This document shows positions 34,628 through 41,662 of a stretch of DNA of 64,000 nucleotides, piece after piece. Within the stretch, counting starts at the first letter, position 1. The number at the start of each line of letters is the position of its first letter. The notes below the pieces were generated by a model. It had not been told where the DNA came from and made no database searches. It saw only the letters and a program-made list of their open reading frames with translations. The DNA comes from Bacillus mycoides (GTDB lineage: Bacteria; Bacillota; Bacilli; Bacillales; Bacillaceae_G): positions 2,661,001 to 2,725,000 of the forward strand of contig NZ_CP036132.1 in assembly GCF_018742245.1 (NCBI RefSeq), read 5' to 3'. The position numbers were made by a program, and so were the translations under genes.

Positions 34628-35221
34628 TCACTTAGATTCCCGCACAGGATGTTCATCAAAAAATTGCTTTCGAAAATCTTTATTATTAACTAGCTTTTCT
34701 ATTTTTTCTTGATTACCGTAAAAGAAGTTCATTACGATTCCCTTATTCCATATAAGATCATCCTTTGGCAAATCATTAAATTCTTTATAAAGTATGGGTA
34801 AAAGTTCTTCTCTTTTCAATGCAAAACTTTGATTTTTAACCTGAAACTCATACCCTTTCGCATTTGGCACTAAAATTGCAAGATAAATAGCATTAAAGAG
34901 AAAGTTCTTTTTCATCGTATCCCTTTCATCAAACCAATACGTCTCAATGATATCTTCTGTTAAATTACCACTCTTTTTCTCACCGTATTTCACCGCGATC
35001 TTCTCATTTTTCAAATTTATACTTTGAACTGTTCCACCACCAGGTAAGTTTTTAACAATCGCAAACACATCGGAATTATTTCCAACGTATGTCCCCGTAT
35101 ATTTTTTGAAAGCCCCAGGTTCAATATGCGATATTTCTTTTATTTGTTCCCCATTAGAACAAGCAGTAACAAATAAAAAAATTGTTAGCATAACACCTGC
35201 TATTCTATTCATATAGTTCAT
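34628..35221 (-). CDS. DUF4825-type lipoprotein
   Basis: A 197-residue exported lipoprotein with signal peptide and lipobox FVTAC. The domain begins YTGTYVGNNSDVFAIVKNLP, the DUF4825 signature also found at the ends of some sigma-factor anti-factors, and continues ETYWFDERDTMKKNFLFNAI. GGGGGTG precedes the ATG. It is a single gene downstream of no operon. Function unknown. Confidence 0.75.
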   Translation of the reverse strand: MNYMNRIAGVMLTIFLFVTACSNGEQIKEISHIEPGAFKKYTGTYVGNNSDVFAIVKNLPGGGTVQSINLKNEKIAVKYGEKKSGNLTEDIIETYWFDERDTMKKNFLFNAIYLAILVPNAKGYEFQVKNQSFALKREELLPILYKEFNDLPKDDLIWNKGIVMNFFYGNQEKIEKLVNNKDFRKQFFDEHPVRESK

Positions 35222-35328
35222 TAGACACCCCCAAGTTCTATTTACTATCCAATCTATACAATGTATCCCTTAAAAACCCTTTAAAATATACGCATTTTAA
35301 TCAAAATTAAAAATTTTCAATTTTTCTG

Positions 35329-35353
35329 TATACAATTATCCATTAATTGTATA
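35329..35353. promoter_or_regulatory. Palindrome upstream of the 32-residue peptide gene
   Basis: Perfect 10-bp arms TATACAATTA and TAATTGTATA with a 5-base spacer, centred about 58 bp before the peptide start. Position fits an operator at or just upstream of a promoter. No regulator for it is known to me. Confidence 0.45.
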
Positions 35354-35398
35354 TACTTACTAACGTAAGAAAAATATTCTAAAAGGAGGTCGAAGAAA

Positions 35399-35497
35399 AT
35401 GATGAAATTACAATTACATGCTTTAACTTTAGCGTTAACTGCACCTGTGTTTTTCGGACAATTAAATATGAATTCGACCACCCTAACGGAGAATTGA
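35399..35497 (+). CDS. 32-residue hydrophobic peptide
   Basis: ATG-ATG behind AAAAGGAGG (eight bases) opens a 32-codon frame: MMKLQLHALTLALTAPVFFG, then QLNMNSTTLTEN. The first 20 residues resemble a short signal/membrane segment and the last 12 are polar, the layout of small secreted peptides such as pheromone precursors, though no receptor gene is adjacent. Two terminators follow within 110 bp, so it forms its own unit ahead of the YrzI cluster. Confidence 0.55.
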   Translation: MMKLQLHALTLALTAPVFFGQLNMNSTTLTEN

Positions 35498-35532
35498 AAA
35501 TCGTACTTTATTTCTATTAATTCATAAATTCG

Positions 35533-35609
35533 CCACAGGAGGTCGTATACTTTCCTGTGGTTTTTTCACGCCCAGCCATAGGAGAACGATATCTTCCTGT
35601 GGCTTTTTT
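35533..35609 (+). terminator. Two tandem terminators
   Basis: First: CCACAGGA / TCCTGTGG with TTTTTT (35533-35566). Second: AGCCATAGGA / TCCTGTGGCT with TTTTTT (35574-35609). They share sequence in the stems, suggesting duplication, and separate the peptide gene from the YrzI cluster. Confidence 0.9.
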
Positions 35610-35661
35610 GTGCGATTTTTTAGTCTCATACATTATTTTTTAAAGAAAGGAGCAACATTCG

Positions 35662-35802
35662 ATGACTATTAGCGTATTGTTTTTAAGTATTACGATTCAA
35701 AGAAATACACTTTCCAAAGCTGAAATTCTTCATAATGAGCAAATTGCAAAAGCTATGAATGATGTTAAGGAGCGCCAAGTGCTTTATTGTAATCACCTGT
35801 AA
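35662..35802 (+). CDS. YrzI-family microprotein, copy 1 of 5
   Basis: A 46-residue frame MTISVLFLSITIQRNTLSKA continuing to EILHNEQIAKAMNDVKERQ and VLYCNHL. The hydrophobic beta-like start, TIQ at residues 11-13, the E(I/A) turn and the C-terminal Tyr-rich helix match the YrzI small-protein family, listed as probable sporulation proteins. AAAGGAG lies nine bases upstream. A CATACATTA box at 35627 resembles a sporulation sigma -10, but the leader would be very short. It heads a run of five paralogues. Confidence 0.75.
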   Translation: MTISVLFLSITIQRNTLSKAEILHNEQIAKAMNDVKERQVLYCNHL

Positions 35803-35824
35803 TTCCTTTTCGAAAGGAGGAATT
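35801..35824 (+). promoter_or_regulatory. Hairpin covering the ribosome site of YrzI copy 2
   Basis: AATTCC ... GGAATT arms enclose CGAAAGGA; the Shine-Dalgarno AAAGGAGG is partly in the 3' arm. The same 24 bases recur, with one change, at 36310-36333. Translation could be coupled to the preceding gene, whose stop TAA is inside the 5' arm. Confidence 0.5.
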
Positions 35825-35829
35825 CGTCT

Positions 35830-35973
35830 ATGACTTTTCATATTTTCTTTTTTACGACAGCACTTCAGAAAAAAACGTTATCTGAAGCTGAAATCTTTCG
35901 TAAACAACAATTAAAACAAACTATGGATAAAATAACGGACATTAAAAGTTCGTATTATACACAAATGTATTAA
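35830..35973 (+). CDS. YrzI-family microprotein, copy 2 of 5
   Basis: A 47-residue paralogue: MTFHIFFFTTALQKKTLSEA, then EIFRKQQLKQTMDKITDIK and SSYYTQMY. It is the most divergent in its first half (TTALQ where others have TITIQ). The start lies ten bases after AAAGGAGG in a hairpin shared with the copy 4-5 junction. The intergenic gap after copy 1 is 27 bp, so it is cotranscribed. Confidence 0.75.
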   Translation: MTFHIFFFTTALQKKTLSEAEIFRKQQLKQTMDKITDIKSSYYTQMY

Positions 35974-36000
35974 AATTTTTTTAAAAGGGGTAATAATCTA

Positions 36001-36144
36001 ATGAAATTTAAAGCTTTCTTTTTAACAATCACCATTCAAAAATACAAACTTTCAAAAGATGAAATTTCTCACGAACAACAAATTAAAAATATTATGGACG
36101 GAGTAAAAGAGCGCCAGTCCTCTTATTACAATCGTCTTTACTAA
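36001..36144 (+). CDS. YrzI-family microprotein, copy 3 of 5
   Basis: A 47-residue paralogue: MKFKAFFLTITIQKYKLSKD, then EISHEQQIKNIMDGVKERQ and SSYYNRLY. AAAGGGG lies ten bases upstream. The 27-bp gap before it and 26-bp gap after it keep it in the same transcript. Its C-terminus is intermediate between copies 1 and 2. Confidence 0.75.
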   Translation: MKFKAFFLTITIQKYKLSKDEISHEQQIKNIMDGVKERQSSYYNRLY

Positions 36145-36170
36145 ATAAATTATAAAGGGGTAAAAATCCA

Positions 36171-36311
36171 ATGAAATTCAAAGTATTATTTTTAACAATT
36201 ACCATTCAAAAAAATAAACTGCCTGAGTTTGATATACTTCATGGCCAACAAATTGAACAGGCAATGGACAACGTAAAAGAACGACAAAGTCATTATTGTA
36301 GTCACCTGTAA
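36171..36311 (+). CDS. YrzI-family microprotein, copy 4 of 5
   Basis: A 46-residue paralogue: MKFKVLFLTITIQKNKLPEF, then DILHGQQIEQAMDNVKERQ and SHYCSHL. It is closest to copy 1 at the C-terminus (VKERQ..YC.HL), and the DNA after its stop repeats that after copy 1, pointing to duplication of a two-gene block. AAAGGGG lies ten bases before the ATG. Confidence 0.75.
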   Translation: MKFKVLFLTITIQKNKLPEFDILHGQQIEQAMDNVKERQSHYCSHL

Positions 36312-36333
36312 TTCCTATTCGAAAGGAGGAATT
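36310..36333 (+). promoter_or_regulatory. Hairpin covering the ribosome site of YrzI copy 5
   Basis: Same AATTCC / GGAATT inverted repeat as at 35801-35824, with one base changed in the 5' part, again enclosing the stop of the preceding gene and the Shine-Dalgarno of the next. Confidence 0.5.
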
Positions 36334-36338
36334 CATGT

Positions 36339-36479
36339 ATGAAGTTTCACCTTTTCTTTTTAACCATTACGATTCAAAAAGAAACTATATCTGCAAATGA
36401 AGCAAAACAAGAGAGACAGTATAAAAAGATTATAGATGAGGTTCGTGATCGTAGAAGCAAGTACTACACTCACCTATAA
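36339..36479 (+). CDS. YrzI-family microprotein, copy 5 of 5
   Basis: A 46-residue paralogue: MKFHLFFLTITIQKETISAN, then EAKQERQYKKIIDEVRDRR and SKYYTHL. The start at 36339 is chosen by similarity to the other copies; an ATG four bases earlier is out of frame. The C-terminal helix is more basic than in the others. It closes the intact series. Confidence 0.75.
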   Translation: MKFHLFFLTITIQKETISANEAKQERQYKKIIDEVRDRRSKYYTHL

Positions 36480-36516
36480 TTGTTTGAAATTATATTAGAA
36501 ATGAAAGGAGTCGATT

Positions 36517-36576
36517 ATGATGTTAATGACGCAGTGTAAAGAGATGATTTGGATAGTTCAGAGGGATTCCACATAG
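36517..36576 (+). CDS. 19-residue ORF at the end of the YrzI cluster
   Basis: AAAGGAG followed at seven bases by ATGATG opens 19 codons (MMLMTQCKEMIWIVQRDST). The ribosome site and spacing mimic those in the cluster, so it may be a small peptide or a decayed sixth copy; the residues do not match YrzI. Its coding status is doubtful. Confidence 0.3.
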   Translation: MMLMTQCKEMIWIVQRDST

Positions 36577-36658
36577 TTTATAAAGTTTATTTAACAAAAA
36601 ATTATCGCCTGATTTGATGTGTAAAAAATATATAATAATAAGTATTTCATACACTCTA

Positions 36659-36697
36659 AAAAAATAAAAGATACACCACTTTTTGCGGTGTATCTTT
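36659..36697 (-). terminator. Terminator of the AI-2E family gene
   Basis: Perfect 11-bp stem AAAGATACACC / GGTGTATCTTT with T-rich tail on the minus strand. Confidence 0.85.
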
Positions 36698-36708
36698 CTC
36701 AACATATT

Positions 36709-37794
36709 CTATTTCCGTTTACTTCGTTTCGTCTTAAACAATCTCACTAAGTTCGAAACAACTGTTTTCGTTACCGCATAAACAGGCACTGCTAAAATCA
36801 TTCCGATAATTCCCGCGAAATTACCTACCCCTAAAATAAGGATGATAATTGTTAACGGATGGATGTTTAATTTCGAACTCATAATACGTGGAGATATGAT
36901 GTTACTTTCAAACTGCTGTACAATTGTTACAATAATAATTACGTACAGAGCTTGCATCGGAGATACGAACAGCCCTACAATTACAGCTGGTGCTGCTCCG
37001 ATAAATGGACCTAAGTTCGGAATTATATTTGTAAATGCTGCGATAATCCCTAAAACGAAAGCATACGGTAAACCGATAATTAAATAACCAGTAAATGTAA
37101 AGGCACCTATAAATAAACAAACGAGCGCTTGCCCTTGAATATATGCAGATAATGTTTCGTTCGTTTCCTTTATGATACGAAGTCCTTCTTCACGGTAAGA
37201 CTCTGGTAATACACTAACAGCTTTTCCTGGAAATGCATGTCCATCTTTAAACATATAAAATAAAATGAACGGTACTGTAAAAATAACTAACGCCACGTTC
37301 GTGATAATACCAAATAAAGCCGTTGCACTCGACGTAATTGTGTTTGGTATTTCCTTTAAGTATTCAATCGCATTTTTCTCAATTGTTTCAATGGAAACGT
37401 AGTTTTGTGTAGATAACCATTCAAATAACCTATGATGGGATAGATCTTGTATGTATACTTTCCCCTCTTTTATATAAGTCGGCATGTTTTTCACTAAATC
37501 CATTAGCTGTTGTGAGATGGTTGGAACAACTACTCCAATAGCAACTCCAGTTAATGTGATAATAAAAAGATACAGTAGTAAAATCGCTAAACCTCTAGGT
37601 ACTTTTTTATTCTCCAAAAAGACTAACAATGGGTTAAATATGAAGTATAAAAATAACGCTATTAAAATTGGGAAAAATAATGTTGATATGAAGATACCAA
37701 TCGGTTGAAATAGAAACGATATTTTTGTGCAAATAAATATAATTCCTACAACCATCAGCACTTCTAATGTCCAAAAGTGCACTTTCGATTTCAA
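36709..37794 (-). CDS. AI-2E family transporter (YueF/YtvI-like membrane protein)
   Basis: A 361-residue membrane protein with about eight helices: VLMVVGIIFICTKISFLF at the N-terminus, a helical extracytoplasmic region (residues 90-165), and the conserved family stretch PNLGPFIGAAPAVIVG and NIISPRIMSSKLNIHP. The family includes AI-2 exporters and Na+/H+ antiporters, so the substrate is uncertain. The start is TTG at 37794, eight bases after AAAGGAGG; the longer frame includes the ribosome site. Confidence 0.8.
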   Translation of the reverse strand: MKSKVHFWTLEVLMVVGIIFICTKISFLFQPIGIFISTLFFPILIALFLYFIFNPLLVFLENKKVPRGLAILLLYLFIITLTGVAIGVVVPTISQQLMDLVKNMPTYIKEGKVYIQDLSHHRLFEWLSTQNYVSIETIEKNAIEYLKEIPNTITSSATALFGIITNVALVIFTVPFILFYMFKDGHAFPGKAVSVLPESYREEGLRIIKETNETLSAYIQGQALVCLFIGAFTFTGYLIIGLPYAFVLGIIAAFTNIIPNLGPFIGAAPAVIVGLFVSPMQALYVIIIVTIVQQFESNIISPRIMSSKLNIHPLTIIILILGVGNFAGIIGMILAVPVYAVTKTVVSNLVRLFKTKRSKRK

Positions 37795-37943
37795 AAAAAC
37801 GTCCTCCTTTAAACTAGCACTTCTCTTCATTGTACCAAATTAAACTTAGATTTCACATAATATTTTCCTTTACAACATTCCAAAATCCCATTAAATACAC
37901 TACAATGAGATTACAGACAAATTTGCAGGTAAAGGTGATAAAT

Positions 37944-38765
37944 ATGACACAATGCATCATTTGCAGAAAAGATACGAAAGAACTTAGTGAACAATATGTC
38001 ATTCCAGAGATATTATGTGGATATTATTTCACAAACTCAATTTGTGATTCCTGTCATGAACATATGACAACAAATATTGACCGTCCTTTAATTAGACATA
38101 AATTAAGTCAATATAAGATTGAGCAAATGAAAAAACAAATCGACTCCCCTCTCTATACGAATGAACATGGTGAGGAGCTAGCAGCCGCTGAGACAGATGT
38201 AGTCGAAGTAAGTGATGAGATACTTTATTCTAATGCATTAATTATGAAACTATGTAAAAAGCACGATATTTCATTACATAATGAAATTTGGAAAGAAGAG
38301 CGCGTAACAAAAGTAGCTAGTTCTATTCAACGTGAATTGCTTTTAGATAACCGTAAATATAAGATGAGTGTATTAAAAATGGCTTATACTTTTGCTGTAC
38401 AAACAATTGATGGCTACTTTGACGATCCAGATGCGATTGATATTTCTACCATTCTATTAAATGCCGATTTCATGGAATTAAAGGAAAAGAGTATCGTTCG
38501 TGACTTAAGCAAAAGCTCTTTATGGAATACATTAAATACAACAAGCGAAAACCATTACTTTATTTTACTTAGTGATAAAGACGGTCTGTTCTGCTTCATT
38601 CGCCTATTTGATATTTTTGATGTTGTTGTTCATTTATCAGAAAAGAGATACAATCTTCCATCACCAATTGTCGGCGTAAATAATGTAGACAAAAAAGGAT
38701 TTTTTGTGGAAAGTTTAAAACAGTATATGGATGGGCTATTTAAAGAAACTACACGTTCTATTTAA
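37944..38765 (+). CDS. Zinc-binding HNH-fold protein with altered catalytic residues
   Basis: A 273-residue protein whose first 55 residues resemble an HNH_5 nuclease: CIICRKDTKELSEQYVIPEI, then SICDSCHEHM and IDRPL. The four Cys (CxxC ... CxxC) that hold structural zinc are present, but the EH of the family EHIIP motif is EQY and the CxxCN Asn is His, so nuclease activity is doubtful. The rest is helical with no known domain. The ATG at 37944 follows AAAGGTGA. It is a single gene. Confidence 0.6.
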   Translation: MTQCIICRKDTKELSEQYVIPEILCGYYFTNSICDSCHEHMTTNIDRPLIRHKLSQYKIEQMKKQIDSPLYTNEHGEELAAAETDVVEVSDEILYSNALIMKLCKKHDISLHNEIWKEERVTKVASSIQRELLLDNRKYKMSVLKMAYTFAVQTIDGYFDDPDAIDISTILLNADFMELKEKSIVRDLSKSSLWNTLNTTSENHYFILLSDKDGLFCFIRLFDIFDVVVHLSEKRYNLPSPIVGVNNVDKKGFFVESLKQYMDGLFKETTRSI

Positions 38766-38871
38766 TCTACATGAGAACATACGGTCTCCTTTCTTCATGA
38801 AAAGACACTGTGTTATAATGAGTATGAAAAGAACAATACAATCACATAAAACAATTAAAAACTGTATATAA

Positions 38872-38905
38872 ATAAAAAAGACTAGTGTGCGGCTACACAC
38901 TAGTC
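38872..38905 (-). terminator. Terminator of the toxin transcript
   Basis: Perfect 10-bp stem GACTAGTGTG / CACACTAGTC followed on the minus strand by TTTTTTATTT, about 90 bp beyond the toxin stop. Confidence 0.75.
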
Positions 38906-38960
38906 CACGTAACTTAGCAGATTGGATTGTTCATTTATCCTATTTGTTTCGTACAAACAC

Positions 38961-39002
38961 AACAACCCACATTCTATAGGCATAGGTGGGTTGTTATTTT
39001 TT
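38961..39002. terminator. Convergent terminator overlapping the toxin 3' end (antitoxin RNA end)
   Basis: Perfect 10-bp stem AACAACCCAC / GTGGGTTGTT. On the plus strand it is followed by ATTTTTT and overlaps the last codons of the toxin gene, the expected 3' end of an antisense antitoxin RNA. On the minus strand the T-run is broken, so the toxin mRNA may read on to the terminator at 38872. Confidence 0.65.
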
Positions 39003-39086
39003 GAGCTTGTCAATTAAGACGACAATAAACGTTAACAGTGCAATGAGAAACAGTCCACCTTGCAGTAACAACGTAATTTCACTCAC
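38994..39086 (-). CDS. Holin-like type I toxin (TxpA/BsrG-type, 30 aa)
   Basis: A 30-residue single-helix peptide: GTG-start MSEITLLLQGGLFLIALLTF, then IVVLIDKLKK. The acidic start, one hydrophobic helix and LIDKLKK end match the putative holin-like toxins of type I toxin-antitoxin pairs in Firmicutes, which insert into the membrane. A very strong GGAGGGGGGTGA site precedes the GTG but is held in a hairpin (39090-39122). An antisense RNA would overlap the 3' end. Confidence 0.75.
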   Translation of the reverse strand: MSEITLLLQGGLFLIALLTFIVVLIDKLKK

Positions 39087-39089
39087 TTA

Positions 39090-39122
39090 TTATCACCCCC
39101 CTCCTACTCGGAGAAGTGATAA
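39090..39122 (-). promoter_or_regulatory. Hairpin sequestering the toxin Shine-Dalgarno
   Basis: On the minus strand TTATCAC pairs with GTGATAA and CTCC with GGAG, closing a loop of five bases, so the whole GGAGGGGGGTGA ribosome site is paired in the 5' leader. Such masking is usual in type I toxin mRNAs. Confidence 0.65.
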
Positions 39123-39189
39123 TTGAACAACCAACCTTACCATAAGTTACCTCTTAATTTTATCATATTTTTTAATTGTTTACGACGAA

Positions 39190-39217
39190 AACCCGCAAGC
39201 TATTAAGTTGCGAGTTT
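39190..39217 (-). terminator. Terminator of the 39241-40290 gene
   Basis: Stem AACCCGCAA / TTGCGAGTT with one wobble and T-runs on both sides, 20 bp after the stop. Confidence 0.65.
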
Positions 39218-39240
39218 TTTATTTTTCACTATTTTTACTC

Positions 39241-40290
39241 CTATTTCAATTTCTCCATAACCGCATCATAAAATTTCCGTTCATCGTCTACATTTAAGTG
39301 AACACGACTTACTGTTTTAGAAAATCCATATAACAACTGCGCTTTAATTGGCTCTTTTAACGTTATTTCAAAAGTTGCAGGTTCCTTTATAAATTCCATA
39401 ACAGTTGCGTCAAGAATCTCTTTCTCTTCTTCTTTCGGTAAAGATTCGCCTTTATAAAATGCAATGTTATCAATTTGTATAAATGGTATAACGATTTTCT
39501 TTCCTAATCCAATTTGAATAATCACTTTTTCTTCCGCAACGATAATTGGATTTTTACGCATCGCTTGTATTTCAGCTAAAAAATAAAACATCGCATATAT
39601 GTTTAAGATGAGTAAAATCCAAGCTATTACTGGATTCCATTGATGAAGTAAATAATGAAAACCGATACTTTCAATTAATGTTGCATGAATAATCATGATA
39701 TAAACACCTATTGCACCGGTCTTTTTATGATATGAGTATGTGAATTCACTTTCTAATACTTTTTCACGCCACGATAAAAAAGCATAATAGAGTAATTTAC
39801 ACTCTGTTAGAATGATATTTACTGTCTTACTTCTCTTCATATTAGCATCAAATGCTGCATCAATCGCATAAGAAAATGAAGAATACTCACTTCGATATTC
39901 TTTATATCGTTTTATTATTTTAGGAAGTACTCTTATAATTTTATATATCAGAATCAGTTCAAAACATACGAACACAATTTCTCCAGCAACTATTACATAC
40001 GAAACAAATGAAAAAGCTTGTAAATAATCACTAGGAATTATAAATCTTGCGAATACGTATCCAGCTATAACTACAGGAAACATATACGTTAACGAATATC
40101 TTTTCCGTATAATAAAGAAATATGTGATAACCGGAATTACAAACATAAAATCTAATAATGAACCGAGGACTACTTCTTTCGGGGCAGCTGGTACTATTGG
40201 AAGGGCATACAATAAATAGTTTGATAACATAATTAAAGATATGAGCCCAATCCAAATGCCTTTTCGCCTTCGTGAAATTGATGGATTCAT
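39241..40290 (-). CDS. Hypothetical polytopic membrane protein
   Basis: A 349-residue protein with about seven hydrophobic segments in two groups (residues 12-125 and 190-245), for example LISLIMLSNYLLYALPIVP and WILLILNIYAMFYFLAEI, followed by a soluble C-terminal domain of about 100 residues (VIPFIQIDNIAFYKGESLPK, ATFEITLKEPIKAQLL) with a PH-like strand pattern. Similar proteins are sometimes labelled carotene monooxygenase, which the sequence does not support. It begins 12 bp after the TPR gene, so they form an operon. Confidence 0.55.
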   Translation of the reverse strand: MNPSISRRRKGIWIGLISLIMLSNYLLYALPIVPAAPKEVVLGSLLDFMFVIPVITYFFIIRKRYSLTYMFPVVIAGYVFARFIIPSDYLQAFSFVSYVIVAGEIVFVCFELILIYKIIRVLPKIIKRYKEYRSEYSSFSYAIDAAFDANMKRSKTVNIILTECKLLYYAFLSWREKVLESEFTYSYHKKTGAIGVYIMIIHATLIESIGFHYLLHQWNPVIAWILLILNIYAMFYFLAEIQAMRKNPIIVAEEKVIIQIGLGKKIVIPFIQIDNIAFYKGESLPKEEEKEILDATVMEFIKEPATFEITLKEPIKAQLLYGFSKTVSRVHLNVDDERKFYDAVMEKLK

Positions 40291-40302
40291 TCCTTCTCTC
40301 CT

Positions 40303-40785
40303 CTATTCAAAAACCTCATTTAAATGATCTTTATAAAATGAAATGGCACGTTCAAATTCTTTTACTTCCTCTACTTTTACGACCATTTCAAGTAGTAATT
40401 TCATCGCGGATTCATGATCGTTTACGTTATATTTTGCTAATGATAAAAATACTTTCATCACGTCATTTTCAGGGAACTTCTTTATCCCTGCTTCTAATAC
40501 AGTAATCGCTTTATCATATTCCCCTATACAACGATACGTACTGCCAAGACCGATATACGCACCGCGAAGTGATTCACCATCAAGTCCGTTCGCAATCGCC
40601 TGTTCATAATACGGAACCGCCTCCATTTCAAGACCCATGACATCATGTATCCAAGCGCATTGATATAGCACTTCTGCATCTCTCGTAAAATTTGTTAATC
40701 CTATAAGTATCTCTCTAGACTGCGCATATTTCTTTTCATTTCTAAGTTTAATAGCTTGCTTTAATAAATGTTCCATACAATCCAC
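40303..40785 (-). CDS. Tetratricopeptide repeat protein
   Basis: A 160-residue all-helical protein of four TPR units (EKKYAQSREILIGLTNFTRD, MEAVPYYEQAIANGLDGESL, GEYDKAITVLEAGIKKFPEN, NDHESAMKLLLEMVVKV). It is probably a protein-interaction scaffold. It is the first gene of a two-gene operon with the polytopic membrane protein 12 bp downstream. The ATG follows GAGGAGTGG. Partner unknown. Confidence 0.8.
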   Translation of the reverse strand: MDCMEHLLKQAIKLRNEKKYAQSREILIGLTNFTRDAEVLYQCAWIHDVMGLEMEAVPYYEQAIANGLDGESLRGAYIGLGSTYRCIGEYDKAITVLEAGIKKFPENDVMKVFLSLAKYNVNDHESAMKLLLEMVVKVEEVKEFERAISFYKDHLNEVFE

Positions 40786-40874
40786 TCCTCACAAAATGTT
40801 CATTATGCATATATCATGTATTACACATTTACGAGCAGCTAATGGCCTATTCCATTGATTTGATTCAATTTAAT

Positions 40875-40905
40875 ACTTAGTGAGGGATACGTTCCCCCAC
40901 TAAGT
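40875..40905. terminator. Hairpin downstream of the CoaB-like gene
   Basis: Inverted repeat ACTTAGTGAGGG / CCCCCACTAAGT with one mismatch, flanked by TTAATA and TTAATATTAA. It sits about 50 bp after the stop at 40955 but lacks a T-run. The core resembles the left hairpin of the bcr1-like copies. Confidence 0.45.
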
Positions 40906-40954
40906 TAATATTAACTCCATTATATACTATGCGACTGCAGCTCTTTCTAAAAGC

Positions 40955-41650
40955 TTAAATTTCCATCGCAGTAGTACGATTACATAAATGCTCTAACATA
41001 TTGACAATTTCTTTTGCAGTTTTATCTTTCCCATTACATAACTTCACATTACCATCTTGTCCAATGACGTGATGCACGGCGCCGCGAGAATATAAAGAAT
41101 GCGGTGAGTTCGCAACCATTACACTCGCTTTTGCACCTTCCATTCTTTTACTTGCTCTTTCAATAAGTTCTGCTTCATTTACATCACTTTCCAGTTTAAA
41201 GCCTACGAGTATCGTTTCTGGATCCCAACTCTTTATTTGTTTTAATATTTTTGGCGCTTTTTGAAAATGAATAATTGGTGCGATATCACTTGAAATCTTT
41301 CCGTTCATATTAAGAACATTTCCATCTTGATCACAAATTTTTTCGACAACCCAATCTGAGCCAGCTGCAGCCATAATAACTGCATCTACTTTTTCATGTG
41401 TAATAATACTTTTCATCTTATCTTGTAAATCAATAATCCCCTCAAATGGGTGCAATTCTAATTGGTTATTTACATCCATTGGCTTCTCAGCAAAGTAGCC
41501 ATGCAAATATATTACATTTGCTCCTTTTGTCATTAGCTCTTCTGCAATGATTCTTCCAATCGTACCTTTTGCTAAATTTGTATGCCCGCGTACTTGATCC
41601 CATTTTTCTAGGCAACCGCCGCTCGTAATTAATACTTTTTTCCCCTTCAT
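40955..41650 (-). CDS. Stand-alone CoaB-like phosphopantothenoylcysteine synthetase domain protein
   Basis: A 231-residue Rossmann-like protein of the DFP family: VLITSGGCLEKWDQVRGHTN, GTIGRIIAEEL, AVIMAAAGSDWVVEKI, ILVGFKLESDVNE and VANSPHSLYSRGAVHHVI. Housekeeping CoaBC is a fusion; this is only the CoaB half. The residues SGG, GRIIA and AAAGSDW fit the nucleotide and intermediate site, but activity is uncertain. It starts 12 bp after the acetyltransferase gene, so both are in one operon; the ATG at 41650 follows AAGGGA. A function related to CoA supply or a secondary metabolite is possible. Confidence 0.75.
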   Translation of the reverse strand: MKGKKVLITSGGCLEKWDQVRGHTNLAKGTIGRIIAEELMTKGANVIYLHGYFAEKPMDVNNQLELHPFEGIIDLQDKMKSIITHEKVDAVIMAAAGSDWVVEKICDQDGNVLNMNGKISSDIAPIIHFQKAPKILKQIKSWDPETILVGFKLESDVNEAELIERASKRMEGAKASVMVANSPHSLYSRGAVHHVIGQDGNVKLCNGKDKTAKEIVNMLEHLCNRTTAMEI

Positions 41651-41662
41651 AATAACCATCCC

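Noticed and set aside
36523..36705. 60-codon minus-strand frame after the YrzI cluster
   Set aside because: It covers the AI-2E terminator and a low-complexity region, with no ribosome site.
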